Under the pieces are notes generated by a model. The model ran no database searches and was not told the DNA's origin. It was given only the letters and a program-made list of their open reading frames with translations. Shown piece after piece: positions 47,265 through 56,225 of a stretch of 64,000 bases of DNA (position 1 is its first letter; each line of letters starts with the position of its first letter). The stretch comes from G965215225 sp965215225 (GTDB lineage: Bacteria > Pseudomonadota > Gammaproteobacteria > CBDBNL01 > JAAOII01), in the NCBI GenBank assembly GCA_965215225.1, contig OZ244039.1:2253989-2317988 (forward strand), given 5' to 3'. A program made the position numbers and the translations under genes.

Positions 47265-47286
47265 TGCCTCAGATAGCTATTCAACT

Positions 47287-48798
47287 TCATATTAAGGATC
47301 TACCAGTCATCTCGGCTGGCACAGTCATATTCATTAATTTTAGCACAGTTGGTGCTATATCCGCAAGTCCAGCAGCCTGGGTATCAAACCGCAAGGACTT
47401 ACGACCATAGTATATTAATGGCACTGGGTTCATAGTGTGGGCTGTCCAGGGCCTATTGTCCTTTAGCATCTGCTCACAATTGCCATGGTCGGAGGTTATG
47501 AGGGCATCCGCGCCAGTTTGGCTGATGGCTTCCATCAGCTGTCCTAGACTCTCATCCAAAACCTCTACCGCCCGAACCGCCGCCTTCATACTACCAGTAT
47601 GTCCCACCATATCGCCATTGGCATAGTTGCACAAGATAAAGTCATATTCTCCCGAGTGCAAGGCAGTTATGAGTTCAGTCGTAATCTCTCTTGCTCTCAT
47701 GGCAGGCGCCAAATCATAGGTTGCAACCTTGAGCGAAGGGATAAGCTTTCTCTCCTCTCCTTGATTAATCCTTTCGCTGCCACCATTGAAGAAGTAGGTG
47801 ACATGAGCAAATTTCTCCGTCTCGGCAATCCTGAGCTGCTTCTTTCCCGCCAGGGCCAAGACCTCACCTAGACAATTCTTCAGTGATTGCTTGGCAAAAA
47901 GATGGGGCAATGGCAGGGTCTCATCATATTGGGTCATGGTGATGAGTCGGTCATGAGGCAAGCACAGAGAGCGAGAAAAAGCGGTAAAGTCTTCTCTTGC
48001 CAAGGCGCCACTTAGCTGACGCATCCTATCGGCGCGAAAATTGCCGCAGATGAGGGTGTCCTCAGGCTCTATGCTTAATCCCTCCTTAATATAGGTAGGT
48101 TTAATAAACTCATCGGTTTCATCTGCTGCCAGAGCCTCTTGCCAAGCGGCCTGGGCAGTTGGCACCGAACGGTCTGCCTTGCCTAGAAGCAATCTATAAG
48201 CCTTCTCCGTCCGCTGCCACCTTTTGTCTCGGTCCATCGCATAATAACGACCACATAGCGAGCTCAAGACACCTATGCCAAGCTCGGCAAAAACTGCCGC
48301 CAGAGCATCCAGCTCCCGAGGAGTCTCGCCCGGCGCCGTGTCGCGTCCATCTGAAATGGCATGAAAAGACAGCTTCTTCACTCCTTGTTGAGCAGCAGCC
48401 TGACACAATGCAAAAAGATGGTCGCGATGGCTATGGACTCCTCCAGCAGATAGCAAGCCCAAAATATGAAGCCTGGTGTCGCTTTGCCGGACCTTCCTTA
48501 GGGCATCAACCAACTGAGGCTGTTGATAGAAGGACCCGTCCTTGATGGCTTTATCAATTCGCAATAGGGTTTGAAGCACTATGCGGCCAGCGCCAAGATT
48601 AAGATGACCGACTTCGGAGTTGCCCATCTGCCCGCTGGGTAGGCCAACGGTTTCGGCAGCTGCCGAAAGTTGACGATGGGGATTAGCACGCCAAAGCCTA
48701 TCCCAATGAGGCGTGTTTGCTTGGGTAATCGCATTGGCATCTCCAGCCGCTGCCAAGCCCCACCCATCCAGTATGATGAGTAAGCAGCTTCTTTTCAT
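47287..48798 (-). CDS. gpmI: 2,3-bisphosphoglycerate-independent phosphoglycerate mutase
   Basis: GpmI interconverts 3- and 2-phosphoglycerate using two Mn ions. The 503-residue protein has the metal and phosphoserine sites LIILDGWGLA (about 7-16) and PSGQMGNSEVGHLNLGAGR (catalytic Ser). It also has GVHSHRDHLFAL, SDGRDTAPGE, CGNFRADRMRQL, NYANGDMVGHTG and ALITSDHGNCEQM. Length is normal. An octamer repeat lies directly at its start. Confidence 0.96.
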   Translation of the reverse strand: MKRSCLLIILDGWGLAAAGDANAITQANTPHWDRLWRANPHRQLSAAAETVGLPSGQMGNSEVGHLNLGAGRIVLQTLLRIDKAIKDGSFYQQPQLVDALRKVRQSDTRLHILGLLSAGGVHSHRDHLFALCQAAAQQGVKKLSFHAISDGRDTAPGETPRELDALAAVFAELGIGVLSSLCGRYYAMDRDKRWQRTEKAYRLLLGKADRSVPTAQAAWQEALAADETDEFIKPTYIKEGLSIEPEDTLICGNFRADRMRQLSGALAREDFTAFSRSLCLPHDRLITMTQYDETLPLPHLFAKQSLKNCLGEVLALAGKKQLRIAETEKFAHVTYFFNGGSERINQGEERKLIPSLKVATYDLAPAMRAREITTELITALHSGEYDFILCNYANGDMVGHTGSMKAAVRAVEVLDESLGQLMEAISQTGADALITSDHGNCEQMLKDNRPWTAHTMNPVPLIYYGRKSLRFDTQAAGLADIAPTVLKLMNMTVPAEMTGRSLI

Positions 48799-48822
48799 TT
48801 ATTCATTTATTCATTTATTCAC
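48796..48822. repeat. Octamer repeat between dolP and gpmI
   Basis: On the coding strand TGAATAAA is repeated three times. It contains the dolP stop (TGA) at one end and the gpmI ATG at the other. Because 8 is not a multiple of 3, changes in copy number alter the spacing and the frame of the extra ATGs present in the repeat. Confidence 0.6.
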
Positions 48823-49370
48823 TGTTCCAGATAGTCAAAGGCTACCACAATGGAACCGACCCCTTCGATAAGCGCTAGACGATCGACCACTATTCGACCC
48901 TGTTTGGGAGTTACTATCCCCAACAGATAGATATTGGTTCTATCCACCAGGTAGTCCATATCAACATTGTCAAGTTCTTCTATCGCAGCTAGGGCAAAGC
49001 GCACCCGACCAGCTAGTAGCAGGTCATCAACACCCTGATATTTTGGTAGTTTATCAACAACTGAGATGCGATTAAGCACCCTATTGACTTGGCGCAAGCG
49101 GTCGGCCTTGTTTTGTAAATAGTCTCTAGCATAGAGCCTTTCAACCTCGCCAACCAACAGCACTGAACCATTGAATACTCTCACCTTGACCCTAAGCGGG
49201 CGTTGATCTCCTAATGCAATGATTTCTCGTCTGAGATAGCGTTCAGTCGTCCTATCATCCACAGTGGTGCCAACCGAGCGAAAGGATTGGTCTTCTTGTG
49301 GTACTGAGGCACAGCCACCTAGAACCATAGCCAATATCAGAGAAAAAGTTCTCTTTCTATCGCGTAGCAT
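48819..49370 (-). CDS. dolP: BON-domain lipoprotein DolP (YraP)
   Basis: This outer-membrane lipoprotein contributes to envelope integrity in relatives. The 183-residue protein has a lipobox (LGGCAS, Cys about 20) and two BON domains (RVKVRVFNGSVLLVGEVE about 60-77; DRTNIYLLGIVTPKQG about 142-157). Its position after diaA matches the yraN-diaA-yraP order. The first ~55 codons are duplicated twice upstream, so this complete copy is the third of three. Confidence 0.88.
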   Translation of the reverse strand: MLRDRKRTFSLILAMVLGGCASVPQEDQSFRSVGTTVDDRTTERYLRREIIALGDQRPLRVKVRVFNGSVLLVGEVERLYARDYLQNKADRLRQVNRVLNRISVVDKLPKYQGVDDLLLAGRVRFALAAIEELDNVDMDYLVDRTNIYLLGIVTPKQGRIVVDRLALIEGVGSIVVAFDYLEQ

Positions 49371-49560
49371 AAATTACGAGGCGTTGCTTTTGTCTCGCCT
49401 TCATAGCAATGATTTCCCTTCTGAGATAGCGTTCAGTCGTCCTATCATCCACAGTGGTACCAACCGAGCGAAAGGATTGGTCTTCTTGTGGCACTGAAGC
49501 GCAGCCACCCAGAACCATAGCCAATATCAGAGAAAAAGTTCTCTTTCTATCGCGTAGCAT
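49357..49560 (-). CDS. Truncated dolP duplicate (middle copy)
   Basis: The 67-residue frame repeats the dolP signal peptide and first mature residues (MLRDRKRTFSLILAMVLGGC to YLRREIIA), then departs into MKARQKQRLVIYATR. It keeps a lipobox, so it could make a short lipoprotein. The duplicated DNA unit is 190 bp. Its end overlaps the start of the full dolP. Confidence 0.65.
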   Translation of the reverse strand: MLRDRKRTFSLILAMVLGGCASVPQEDQSFRSVGTTVDDRTTERYLRREIIAMKARQKQRLVIYATR

Positions 49561-49750
49561 AAATTACGAGGCGTTGCTTTTGTCCCGCCTTCATAGCAAT
49601 GATTTCCCTTCTGAGATAGCGTTCAGTCGTCCTATCATCCACACTGGTACCAACCGAGCGAAAGGATTGGTCTTCTTGTGGCACTGAAGCGCAGCCACCT
49701 AGAACCATAGCCAATATCAGAGAAAAAGTTCTCTCTCTATCGCGTAGCAT
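49547..49750 (-). CDS. Truncated dolP duplicate (first copy)
   Basis: It is nearly identical to the middle copy (MLRDRERTFSLILAMVLGGC; tail MKAGQKQRLVIYATR), with a few substitutions. Starts at 49750, 49560 and 49370 are exactly 190 bp apart. Its 5' end overlaps the 3' end of diaA, so it sits where the ancestral dolP start was. Confidence 0.65.
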   Translation of the reverse strand: MLRDRERTFSLILAMVLGGCASVPQEDQSFRSVGTSVDDRTTERYLRREIIAMKAGQKQRLVIYATR

Positions 49751-50298
49751 AAATAATGAATTATAAGAATATGAACCTCTTGGATACGAGGCGTTTGTTC
49801 AGCTGGAACCCGCAATTCCAATGTCCCCTCCCTCAAGACCCCGGCTAAGGAGCCGCCATCTTTGCCACTGAGCAATAGCACTTCCATCTTCTTCTCATAG
49901 GCACTTTCAACCGCATGGACGAGATTGGCAGAGTTGCCGCTAGTGGTCATCAGAACAAGATAGTCTGCTTCATCACCCAGGGCTTCTATTTGGCGCGCAA
50001 ATATTCTTTCATAGCTATGGTCATTAGCAATCGCAGTGATGGCCGAGCTATCAGTAGTCAAGGCTATAGCTGGCAGGGCCGGTCGGTCATGCAAGAAGCG
50101 ATTAACCAGCTCGGCGGCAAAATGTTGGGCATCGGCGGCTGAGCCGCCATTACCACACAGCAGGATCTTGCCGCCGGTGTGAAGGCAGTTGCTAAGCCTT
50201 TGTCCCGCCTCAATAATAGAATCCCCTAGCTGAGTAAAGGATTCCTCCACCAGCTGACAATGACAAGTAAAGATTTCTCTGAGATCTTCCTTGTTCAT
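49717..50298 (-). CDS. diaA: SIS-domain protein DiaA (GmhA-like)
   Basis: The 193-residue sugar-isomerase-fold protein has CGNGGSAADAQHFAAELVNRF (split: CGNGGSAADAQHF, about 48-60), TTDSSAITAIAND and LMTTSGNSANLVHAV. DiaA binds DnaA and promotes initiation in E. coli; GmhA makes heptose-7-phosphate isomers and has the same fold. I favour DiaA because of the yraN-diaA-dolP order. It overlaps yraN by 4 bp. Confidence 0.85.
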   Translation of the reverse strand: MNKEDLREIFTCHCQLVEESFTQLGDSIIEAGQRLSNCLHTGGKILLCGNGGSAADAQHFAAELVNRFLHDRPALPAIALTTDSSAITAIANDHSYERIFARQIEALGDEADYLVLMTTSGNSANLVHAVESAYEKKMEVLLLSGKDGGSLAGVLREGTLELRVPAEQTPRIQEVHILIIHYLCYAIERELFL

Positions 50299-50648
50299 CC
50301 GCCAAGCCCAGCCATGGCCACATTACGACACCACTCCAGCTGGTCGCCATCTATCAGCACCAGATCAAAACGACAATAGGGCATGGCATCTCCATAGTGC
50401 CGATTAAGATAAAAAAGCGCGGTCCTATTGAGCTTCATCTGCTTGCGATTGTTTATGCTGGCGGCTGCGCCCCCATAGAGATTGGCAGACCTATATCTCA
50501 CCTCAACAAACACCAGCTCCCGCTTGTCTCTCATGACCAGGTCTATCTCACCCACCGGACTAGTGAAATTGCGTTCAACTAGTTTCAGCCCTTGTTTTTT
50601 TAAGTAGTTCAATGCCTGAAGCTCGGCAGCATAGCCTTGCTCATTCAT
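50295..50648 (-). CDS. yraN: YraN/UPF0102 family endonuclease-like protein
   Basis: The 117-residue protein has the family blocks GYAAELQALNYLKKQGLKLV, NFTSPVGEIDLVM, LVFVEVRYRS and YCRFDLVLI. The D...E-x-R pattern marks an endonuclease-like fold in a family of unproven function. It overlaps lpoA by 4 bp and diaA by 4 bp, so the three genes are translationally linked. Confidence 0.93.
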   Translation of the reverse strand: MNEQGYAAELQALNYLKKQGLKLVERNFTSPVGEIDLVMRDKRELVFVEVRYRSANLYGGAAASINNRKQMKLNRTALFYLNRHYGDAMPYCRFDLVLIDGDQLEWCRNVAMAGLGG

Positions 50649-52777
50649 TCAAATATACTCCTCCGAATGAATGGGTGAGGCACGCCATCAAGAAATAGGA
50701 CTCGCCTTGGGCGACTCATCAGCACGCCATCTTCTCCAAGCTGCAAAACGCCGCTGTATCCCAAGATCAAAAGAGGAGAACCTTCTTTGACAACACGCAG
50801 CCGGTCAAGCGACTGGGCAACTAAAAACGCATCCCTACCAAGAGCATGGTATTTCAAATCATAAACGGAACTGCCCGAGAGGGCACTTCTTGCTTCAGGA
50901 TCCCTTAGGAGATCGCTTAGCCAGGGCATTTCACCATAGCTAACCTGACTAAGATCCTCATAGGTGGCAGAAGCCAGACCCGCATCCAATAGGAGAAAGG
51001 TGCCATAGACATTCATATCATTAGCAAGATAAAAGGAAAAATAAGGACGCGCTTGGGTCGCAAGTGGCCTCTCCATCGCAAGAAAAATACAATCCGCCTC
51101 AACCCTATCATAGCGGCTCTCCATTTTTCTCTTGAATATCTCCAAGAGTTCTTCTGGCCCATACTGAGCATAGTGCTCGGCATTAGCCAGTGAAAAATTT
51201 CTCTCCTCTTCGGCAGCCAGCTCGGCTAAGAAGCTCAGATTGGCCTCAGCGAGAAAATTCTTCCTATAATATTTGTCCTGCAACCAAACTATCTCTTCAT
51301 CTTTTAACAATAGAATCTTGTTCTCGCGCGCCATAACATAGGGAACAGTTTCGATCTCTTGATTGGCCGCCAAGACATCATCTATTTCCTCTCCAGTCCA
51401 ACCCAGCCTTCCTAGAATTAACAGATATTGGCGATAGATCTCCTTGGTCGCAGCCAGCTCATCAGCATCCACCTCTAAGAATTGGGCTATCTGTGGCGAA
51501 ATAGTTTCTCTCTCATCTAGAAAGCTGGTCTTAGCCAATATTCCGCCTTTCTCATCCCAACCAGATTGAATCTCCTGAGCAGCCCTTAAGCCAAGGTTGG
51601 TATCATCCACGAGGAGTAATGACCAACGACAAGAATTATCCCATGCCGTATCTACAGCAAACTGCGCGCTCTGTTCCAAGCTGAGAGTAAGACTATAAAG
51701 GTTCGCCTCTTGCTGCCCGGTGATCTCATTGAGCACAATGATGGGAATAGCCAGCTGCTGGGCCAGAACACTTGCCTCTTCTACCTTGTCTTTGCGTAAG
51801 GGGCCGATGATTAGTTCAGCTCCTTGCGCCTTTGCTTGAGCCAATAGAAAGGGAATGGATTCTTGATTGGTGTCCAAGCGGAGCGGCTGCCAAGGAATCA
51901 GGTTGTCCTCTACCATGATCTCATAACCCTGATAGATAGATTCGGCTATCTCCGCCAGATTACCGGAAAAAGGCAATAGAAAAGCAACCCTGTCAAAATA
52001 GCCTAAGGGAGGCAAGTCGCTGTGATTAGCAATCAGCTGGTCAAAATAACGTCCTCCTGGATGGCGAGGATAAGCAGCCTGCCAGTGCGCAAAAGTATCT
52101 AACCGCGCCGAGGAGGGATCTAGGTGGGACAGCATAGCAAAGTCATACCAACCGCGCATATAGAGATCCGGCGCCAGCTGGGCTTCAAGAAACAGGTCTT
52201 CCATCTTCATCTGTCCCAGCAAACGAAAAACATCTGGATGATTGGCAGCGCTTTCTTCGGCAGTCAATCTCTCATCCAACAACAGCCTCATTCTTAAGGC
52301 ACTAAGCGCATCGCCGTTGGCTTCTAGCACATCGGCATAAGCAAGGAACCAATCTCTTTGTAAGTCGCGTTCGATGACAACCAAGAATCTATCATTAACC
52401 GCATTAATATAACGGCGAGCAATATCTGGATTCTTACGCAATAGATAAAAACGAACTATGGCTATTTGGCGGCGCAACTTTTGTCTATTGGTAAGAATAC
52501 CAACATCAATGGCGCCAAGAACCTGTTCTATCCTAATCAGGTCGGCTTCTTCCGTTGCTTCTTCAAGAGCCTCTTCTGCCTCCTCAAGAGCCTCTACTGC
52601 CTCGCGTAATTTTTGTGCTTGGCTCACTGGTTCTTGGACTGTCTCCTGAACAACCGGCGCCTCCTCAACCGGAGGGGCCGGGGGCGGGGCAACTTGACGA
52701 CTAGCGCAAGAAGTTAAGAGCAGCAAGGGTCCAAGCCCATAGAGGAGCCAGTAGAATTTCTTCAACAGCATCAACAT
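50645..52777 (-). CDS. lpoA: LpoA-like outer-membrane activator of PBP1A
   Basis: The 710-residue lipoprotein has a signal peptide and lipobox (LLLLTSCASR, Cys about 24), a Pro/Glu-rich linker and helix-rich TPR-like N-domain (about 55-250). The C-domain has the periplasmic-binding fold (RVAFLLPFSGNLAEIAESIY about 260, ELIIGPLRKDKVEEA about 320). LpoA reaches through peptidoglycan to stimulate PBP1A. The longer-than-usual middle section and low motif identity leave it at family level. Its gene starts within the last codons of ribD. Confidence 0.85.
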   Translation of the reverse strand: MLMLLKKFYWLLYGLGPLLLLTSCASRQVAPPPAPPVEEAPVVQETVQEPVSQAQKLREAVEALEEAEEALEEATEEADLIRIEQVLGAIDVGILTNRQKLRRQIAIVRFYLLRKNPDIARRYINAVNDRFLVVIERDLQRDWFLAYADVLEANGDALSALRMRLLLDERLTAEESAANHPDVFRLLGQMKMEDLFLEAQLAPDLYMRGWYDFAMLSHLDPSSARLDTFAHWQAAYPRHPGGRYFDQLIANHSDLPPLGYFDRVAFLLPFSGNLAEIAESIYQGYEIMVEDNLIPWQPLRLDTNQESIPFLLAQAKAQGAELIIGPLRKDKVEEASVLAQQLAIPIIVLNEITGQQEANLYSLTLSLEQSAQFAVDTAWDNSCRWSLLLVDDTNLGLRAAQEIQSGWDEKGGILAKTSFLDERETISPQIAQFLEVDADELAATKEIYRQYLLILGRLGWTGEEIDDVLAANQEIETVPYVMARENKILLLKDEEIVWLQDKYYRKNFLAEANLSFLAELAAEEERNFSLANAEHYAQYGPEELLEIFKRKMESRYDRVEADCIFLAMERPLATQARPYFSFYLANDMNVYGTFLLLDAGLASATYEDLSQVSYGEMPWLSDLLRDPEARSALSGSSVYDLKYHALGRDAFLVAQSLDRLRVVKEGSPLLILGYSGVLQLGEDGVLMSRPRRVLFLDGVPHPFIRRSIFE

Positions 52778-53835
52778 AGGCGGTGGGCTATGATTCGGAG
52801 GTCATCCGCTATAAAGCGAACATCTTGCCAAGCAAATTGCTGTGATTCGGCTTTCAGCTCCAACCAATTAAGAGGACTAGGTCCTAAGAGAGATGGCGCA
52901 ACATAGAAGATGAGCTCATCTACCAACTGGGCGCGTAAAAAAGAGGCGGTCAAACCAGGACCTGCCTCAATCATCACCTCGTTCATCTCAAGTTCGGCAA
53001 GATAGGAAATCAATGACTCCAAACACAGACCGTTATCAGAGGTTGGTAGTTGATGGATCCGAGTCCTTGGCGGCAACTGCTTAGGAGGGGTGGCATCTTC
53101 ACTGCCTACCCATAGAATTTCCTCTCCCTGAGTAAAGAAAGAGGCAGTGGGGGATAAAGAAAAACTACTATCTATCAAGACCCTTAGGGGCTGATTGATT
53201 TCAACCTTATCAAGACGCGCGGTAAGCAAGGCATTATCACTAGCCACTGTCTTGGCACTGGTGACAACAGCAGAACTACGTGCCCGCCATTTGTGGCCAT
53301 CACGGCGAGCGGGCGGCGCGGTAATCCACTTGTGCTTGCCATCCTTAAAACCTGTCGCCCCTTCCAATCCCATTGCCAATTTACATCTTACCCAGGGCCT
53401 AGCCTCTTCCCATCTCTTGATAAAGCCGCAATTTAATTGGCGGGCCTGATTTGCCATAAGACCAATAGATACCTCAACTCCTTGCCGCTTTAAGTCTGCC
53501 ATCCCCTTACCGCTCACCTTAGGATGAGGGTCTAGAACGGCTGCATGAACCGAGCGAATGCCAGCCGCCACAATTGTCTCAACACAAGGAGGAGTGCGGC
53601 CAGTATAACAACAGGGCTCTAAATTAACATAGAGACTGGCGCCAGCCGCCTGATTGCCGGCGGCGCGAATGGCTTGAATCTCGGCATGCTCTTTGCCTGC
53701 CCACATATGCCAGCCTTTTGCTATGATCTTCTTGTCCTTGACCAAAACACAACCAACCCGAGGGTTGGGGTCAGTAGTATAAAGGCCGCGGCGCGCCAGT
53801 TGTAATGCCTTCGCCATGAAATGGGCAGCCACCAT
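52771..53835 (-). CDS. ribD: Riboflavin biosynthesis deaminase/reductase RibD
   Basis: RibD carries out the deamination and reduction steps after GTP cyclohydrolase II. The 354-residue bifunctional protein has the zinc deaminase motifs GKEHAEIQAI (about 48-57) and LEPCCYTGRTPPCVETI (about 72-88), and NPRVGCVLVKD. The reductase domain follows (WVRCKLAMGLEG, RVLIDSSFSL, MIEAGPGLTASFL). No other rib gene is nearby. It directly follows clpA with no gap and overlaps lpoA, an unusual neighbourhood. Confidence 0.94.
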   Translation of the reverse strand: MVAAHFMAKALQLARRGLYTTDPNPRVGCVLVKDKKIIAKGWHMWAGKEHAEIQAIRAAGNQAAGASLYVNLEPCCYTGRTPPCVETIVAAGIRSVHAAVLDPHPKVSGKGMADLKRQGVEVSIGLMANQARQLNCGFIKRWEEARPWVRCKLAMGLEGATGFKDGKHKWITAPPARRDGHKWRARSSAVVTSAKTVASDNALLTARLDKVEINQPLRVLIDSSFSLSPTASFFTQGEEILWVGSEDATPPKQLPPRTRIHQLPTSDNGLCLESLISYLAELEMNEVMIEAGPGLTASFLRAQLVDELIFYVAPSLLGPSPLNWLELKAESQQFAWQDVRFIADDLRIIAHRLC

Positions 53836-56094
53836 CTAACGAACACGAAGGGAAATCTTATTACCAGCTAGAGCTGCCGCAACCACCTTGTCACAGACGG
53901 GCTTATCAAACAACAGCAAATTAGCAAGCGGAATCTTTATTTGCTCCTTAATAAGTCTTTCTATGGGTCTGGCACCTAAATTGGCATCATAGCCGGTCCT
54001 TGCCAACCAATTCTTTACTTGATTGCTAACCTCAAGCCTTAGCCCCTTCTCTTGAAGTCTAGCCTGTAGCTGAATGAGAAACTTATCCACTATTCTCAGC
54101 ACCACCTCAGTAGAGAGAGGATTAAACTGAATCGTAGCATCAAGACGGTTACGAAACTCTGGCTTGAATAGGCGCGCCAATGCCTGAACCTCATCGCCAG
54201 CTAGATCCTGCTCGATGAACCCCGGCACCTCACGACCAATATAGTCGGCGCCGCCATTGGTAGTGCTTATGATAAAGCTGTTGCGAAAATCTGCCTTCTT
54301 GTGATGATTGTCGGTCAGAACACCATAATCCATAATCTGTAATAGTAGGTCATAGACATCTGGATGTGCCTTCTCAATCTCATCAAAGAGGATGAGCGAG
54401 TAAGGATTCTTGGTCACCTCCTTGGTTAGAACACTGCCTCTATCATAGCCGACATAGCCGGGCGGGGCGCCGATTAGCTTTGCCACCGAATGCTTTTCGC
54501 TATATTCAGACATATCAAAGCGGATAAAACGCATTGAGCAAAGACGCGCCAGCTGACGACACATCTCGGTCTTACCCACTCCAGTAGGGCCGGCAAAAAG
54601 ATAACACCCCAAAGGACGGTCATAGAGATTAAGTCCTGCCCATGCCAACTTGACCGCCCCACTCAGTTGCTCTACCGCCTCTTGCTGACCAAATACCACT
54701 AGAGAAAGATTAGAAGCTAGATCCGCCAGGGTTTGGCGTCTATCCTCACTTAAGGATTCGAGCGGCAGGCCAGTCATGCGCGCCACTGTCTGAGCTATAT
54801 CCCGTTCTTTAATAAGCTTCTTTCGCTTAGTGATCTTTAGGGCCCGCTGATAGGCTGCTGCCTCATCAAGGACATCAATCGACTTGTCCGGTTGATATCT
54901 ATCTGGCATATATCTGCTAGTCAAACCTATGGCTTTCTTCAGCGCCGCTTGGGAGAAGCGCACCCGATGAAATTGTTCCAGCCTTGGCCTCACTCCATCC
55001 AGAACCTTCTGAACATAAGGAGGACTGATCTCTCTGACGTGAATAGACTGAAAGCGACGCGCCAAAGCCCTATCCCTTGCCAGGCTGTTATTGTATTCCT
55101 CATAGGTGGTAGCGCCAATGAAGCGAATGCGACCATCGGCAAGAGAGGGTTTCAATAGATTAGAAACATCCATACTACTATTGTTGGCAGCGCCTGCGCC
55201 TACCATGGTGTGTATCTCATCAATGAAGAGGAAGGCGTTGTCCTTGCGCTCCAATTCAGCCATAAGATGCTTCATCCGTCTTTCAAAATCGCCGCGATAG
55301 CGAGTCCCCGCCACTAGACTTGCCAAATCCAAAGCATAGATTTCGCTCTCGGCTATTGCTTCGGGGACATCCCCTTCTTCAATTGCCAGGGTGAGCCCAT
55401 AAACCAAAGCAGTCTTGCCCGTGCCCGACTCACCTATTAATATGGGATTGTTCTTGCGCTGCCTTAATAGGACCTGAATAATACGATTTAGTTCTTCTTC
55501 GCGCCCGACCAGCGGATCCACTGGGCGAAGGCGCACCTCTTGATTAAGAAAACAGGTAAACATATTGAGTGCGCTACCTTGCTTCTTGGTCTCACGCGAG
55601 CGAAAAATTTCCTGTTCATGCCAATCCTCCTGATGGCGCTCATAATCTTCCTCATTCCTTGACTCATTGCTGAGGTAGTTAATGATATCGGCACGATAGA
55701 CCCCTTGTTTATTGAGCAGATAGACAGAATGACTGTCTTCCTCATCAAATAGAGACAGCAAGACATTATTACTGCTGACCGACTGTTGCTCGTTCTCGCC
55801 CTCCTCCGACTGAGCCATCACGGCAGCCCGTTCCAAAACCCTTTGCACTGACCTGGTTGGCTGAGCCTTGCTCTCTTCAGTTGCACCACCCACTAGCTTG
55901 TGGCTATCAATTATGAGGAAGAGCTGACGGCGCAGCTCATCCACACTTACCCGACAAGCAACCAGAGTTTGACGAACCGTCTTATCCTCACATAGAGCAT
56001 AGAGCAAATGCTCTAGAGTCACATAGCGGTGATGCTGCTTATCTGCAAGCTTCTGTGCTTCTTGGAGTGACAGTCTTAATTCTTTGCTTAGCAT
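53836..56094 (-). CDS. clpA: ATP-dependent protease ATPase subunit ClpA
   Basis: ClpA unfolds substrates for ClpP. The 752-residue protein has the N-domain (about 1-145) and AAA1 with GESGTGKTALVYGL and LFIDEIHTMVGAGAA. AAA2 has AGPTGVGKTEMCRQL, ILFDEIEKAHPDVY, GAPPGYVGYD and FKPEFRNRLDATI, and a C-terminal arginine sensor (LGARPIERLI). The ClpP-contact loop reads VPGFIEQD rather than the usual IGL/IGF form. ClpS is not adjacent in this window. Confidence 0.94.
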   Translation of the reverse strand: MLSKELRLSLQEAQKLADKQHHRYVTLEHLLYALCEDKTVRQTLVACRVSVDELRRQLFLIIDSHKLVGGATEESKAQPTRSVQRVLERAAVMAQSEEGENEQQSVSSNNVLLSLFDEEDSHSVYLLNKQGVYRADIINYLSNESRNEEDYERHQEDWHEQEIFRSRETKKQGSALNMFTCFLNQEVRLRPVDPLVGREEELNRIIQVLLRQRKNNPILIGESGTGKTALVYGLTLAIEEGDVPEAIAESEIYALDLASLVAGTRYRGDFERRMKHLMAELERKDNAFLFIDEIHTMVGAGAANNSSMDVSNLLKPSLADGRIRFIGATTYEEYNNSLARDRALARRFQSIHVREISPPYVQKVLDGVRPRLEQFHRVRFSQAALKKAIGLTSRYMPDRYQPDKSIDVLDEAAAYQRALKITKRKKLIKERDIAQTVARMTGLPLESLSEDRRQTLADLASNLSLVVFGQQEAVEQLSGAVKLAWAGLNLYDRPLGCYLFAGPTGVGKTEMCRQLARLCSMRFIRFDMSEYSEKHSVAKLIGAPPGYVGYDRGSVLTKEVTKNPYSLILFDEIEKAHPDVYDLLLQIMDYGVLTDNHHKKADFRNSFIISTTNGGADYIGREVPGFIEQDLAGDEVQALARLFKPEFRNRLDATIQFNPLSTEVVLRIVDKFLIQLQARLQEKGLRLEVSNQVKNWLARTGYDANLGARPIERLIKEQIKIPLANLLLFDKPVCDKVVAAALAGNKISLRVR

Positions 56095-56225
56095 TTATGA
56101 TTCTCTTGTGATTTCACATCCAATCAATTTGTCTTTTCATATATAGCCATAGAAACTATTATATGGTAATTCCCTCCCTTTCAAAAGCTATTTAACAAAG
56201 TCTATTGTCAAGCTAAGGATCACCT

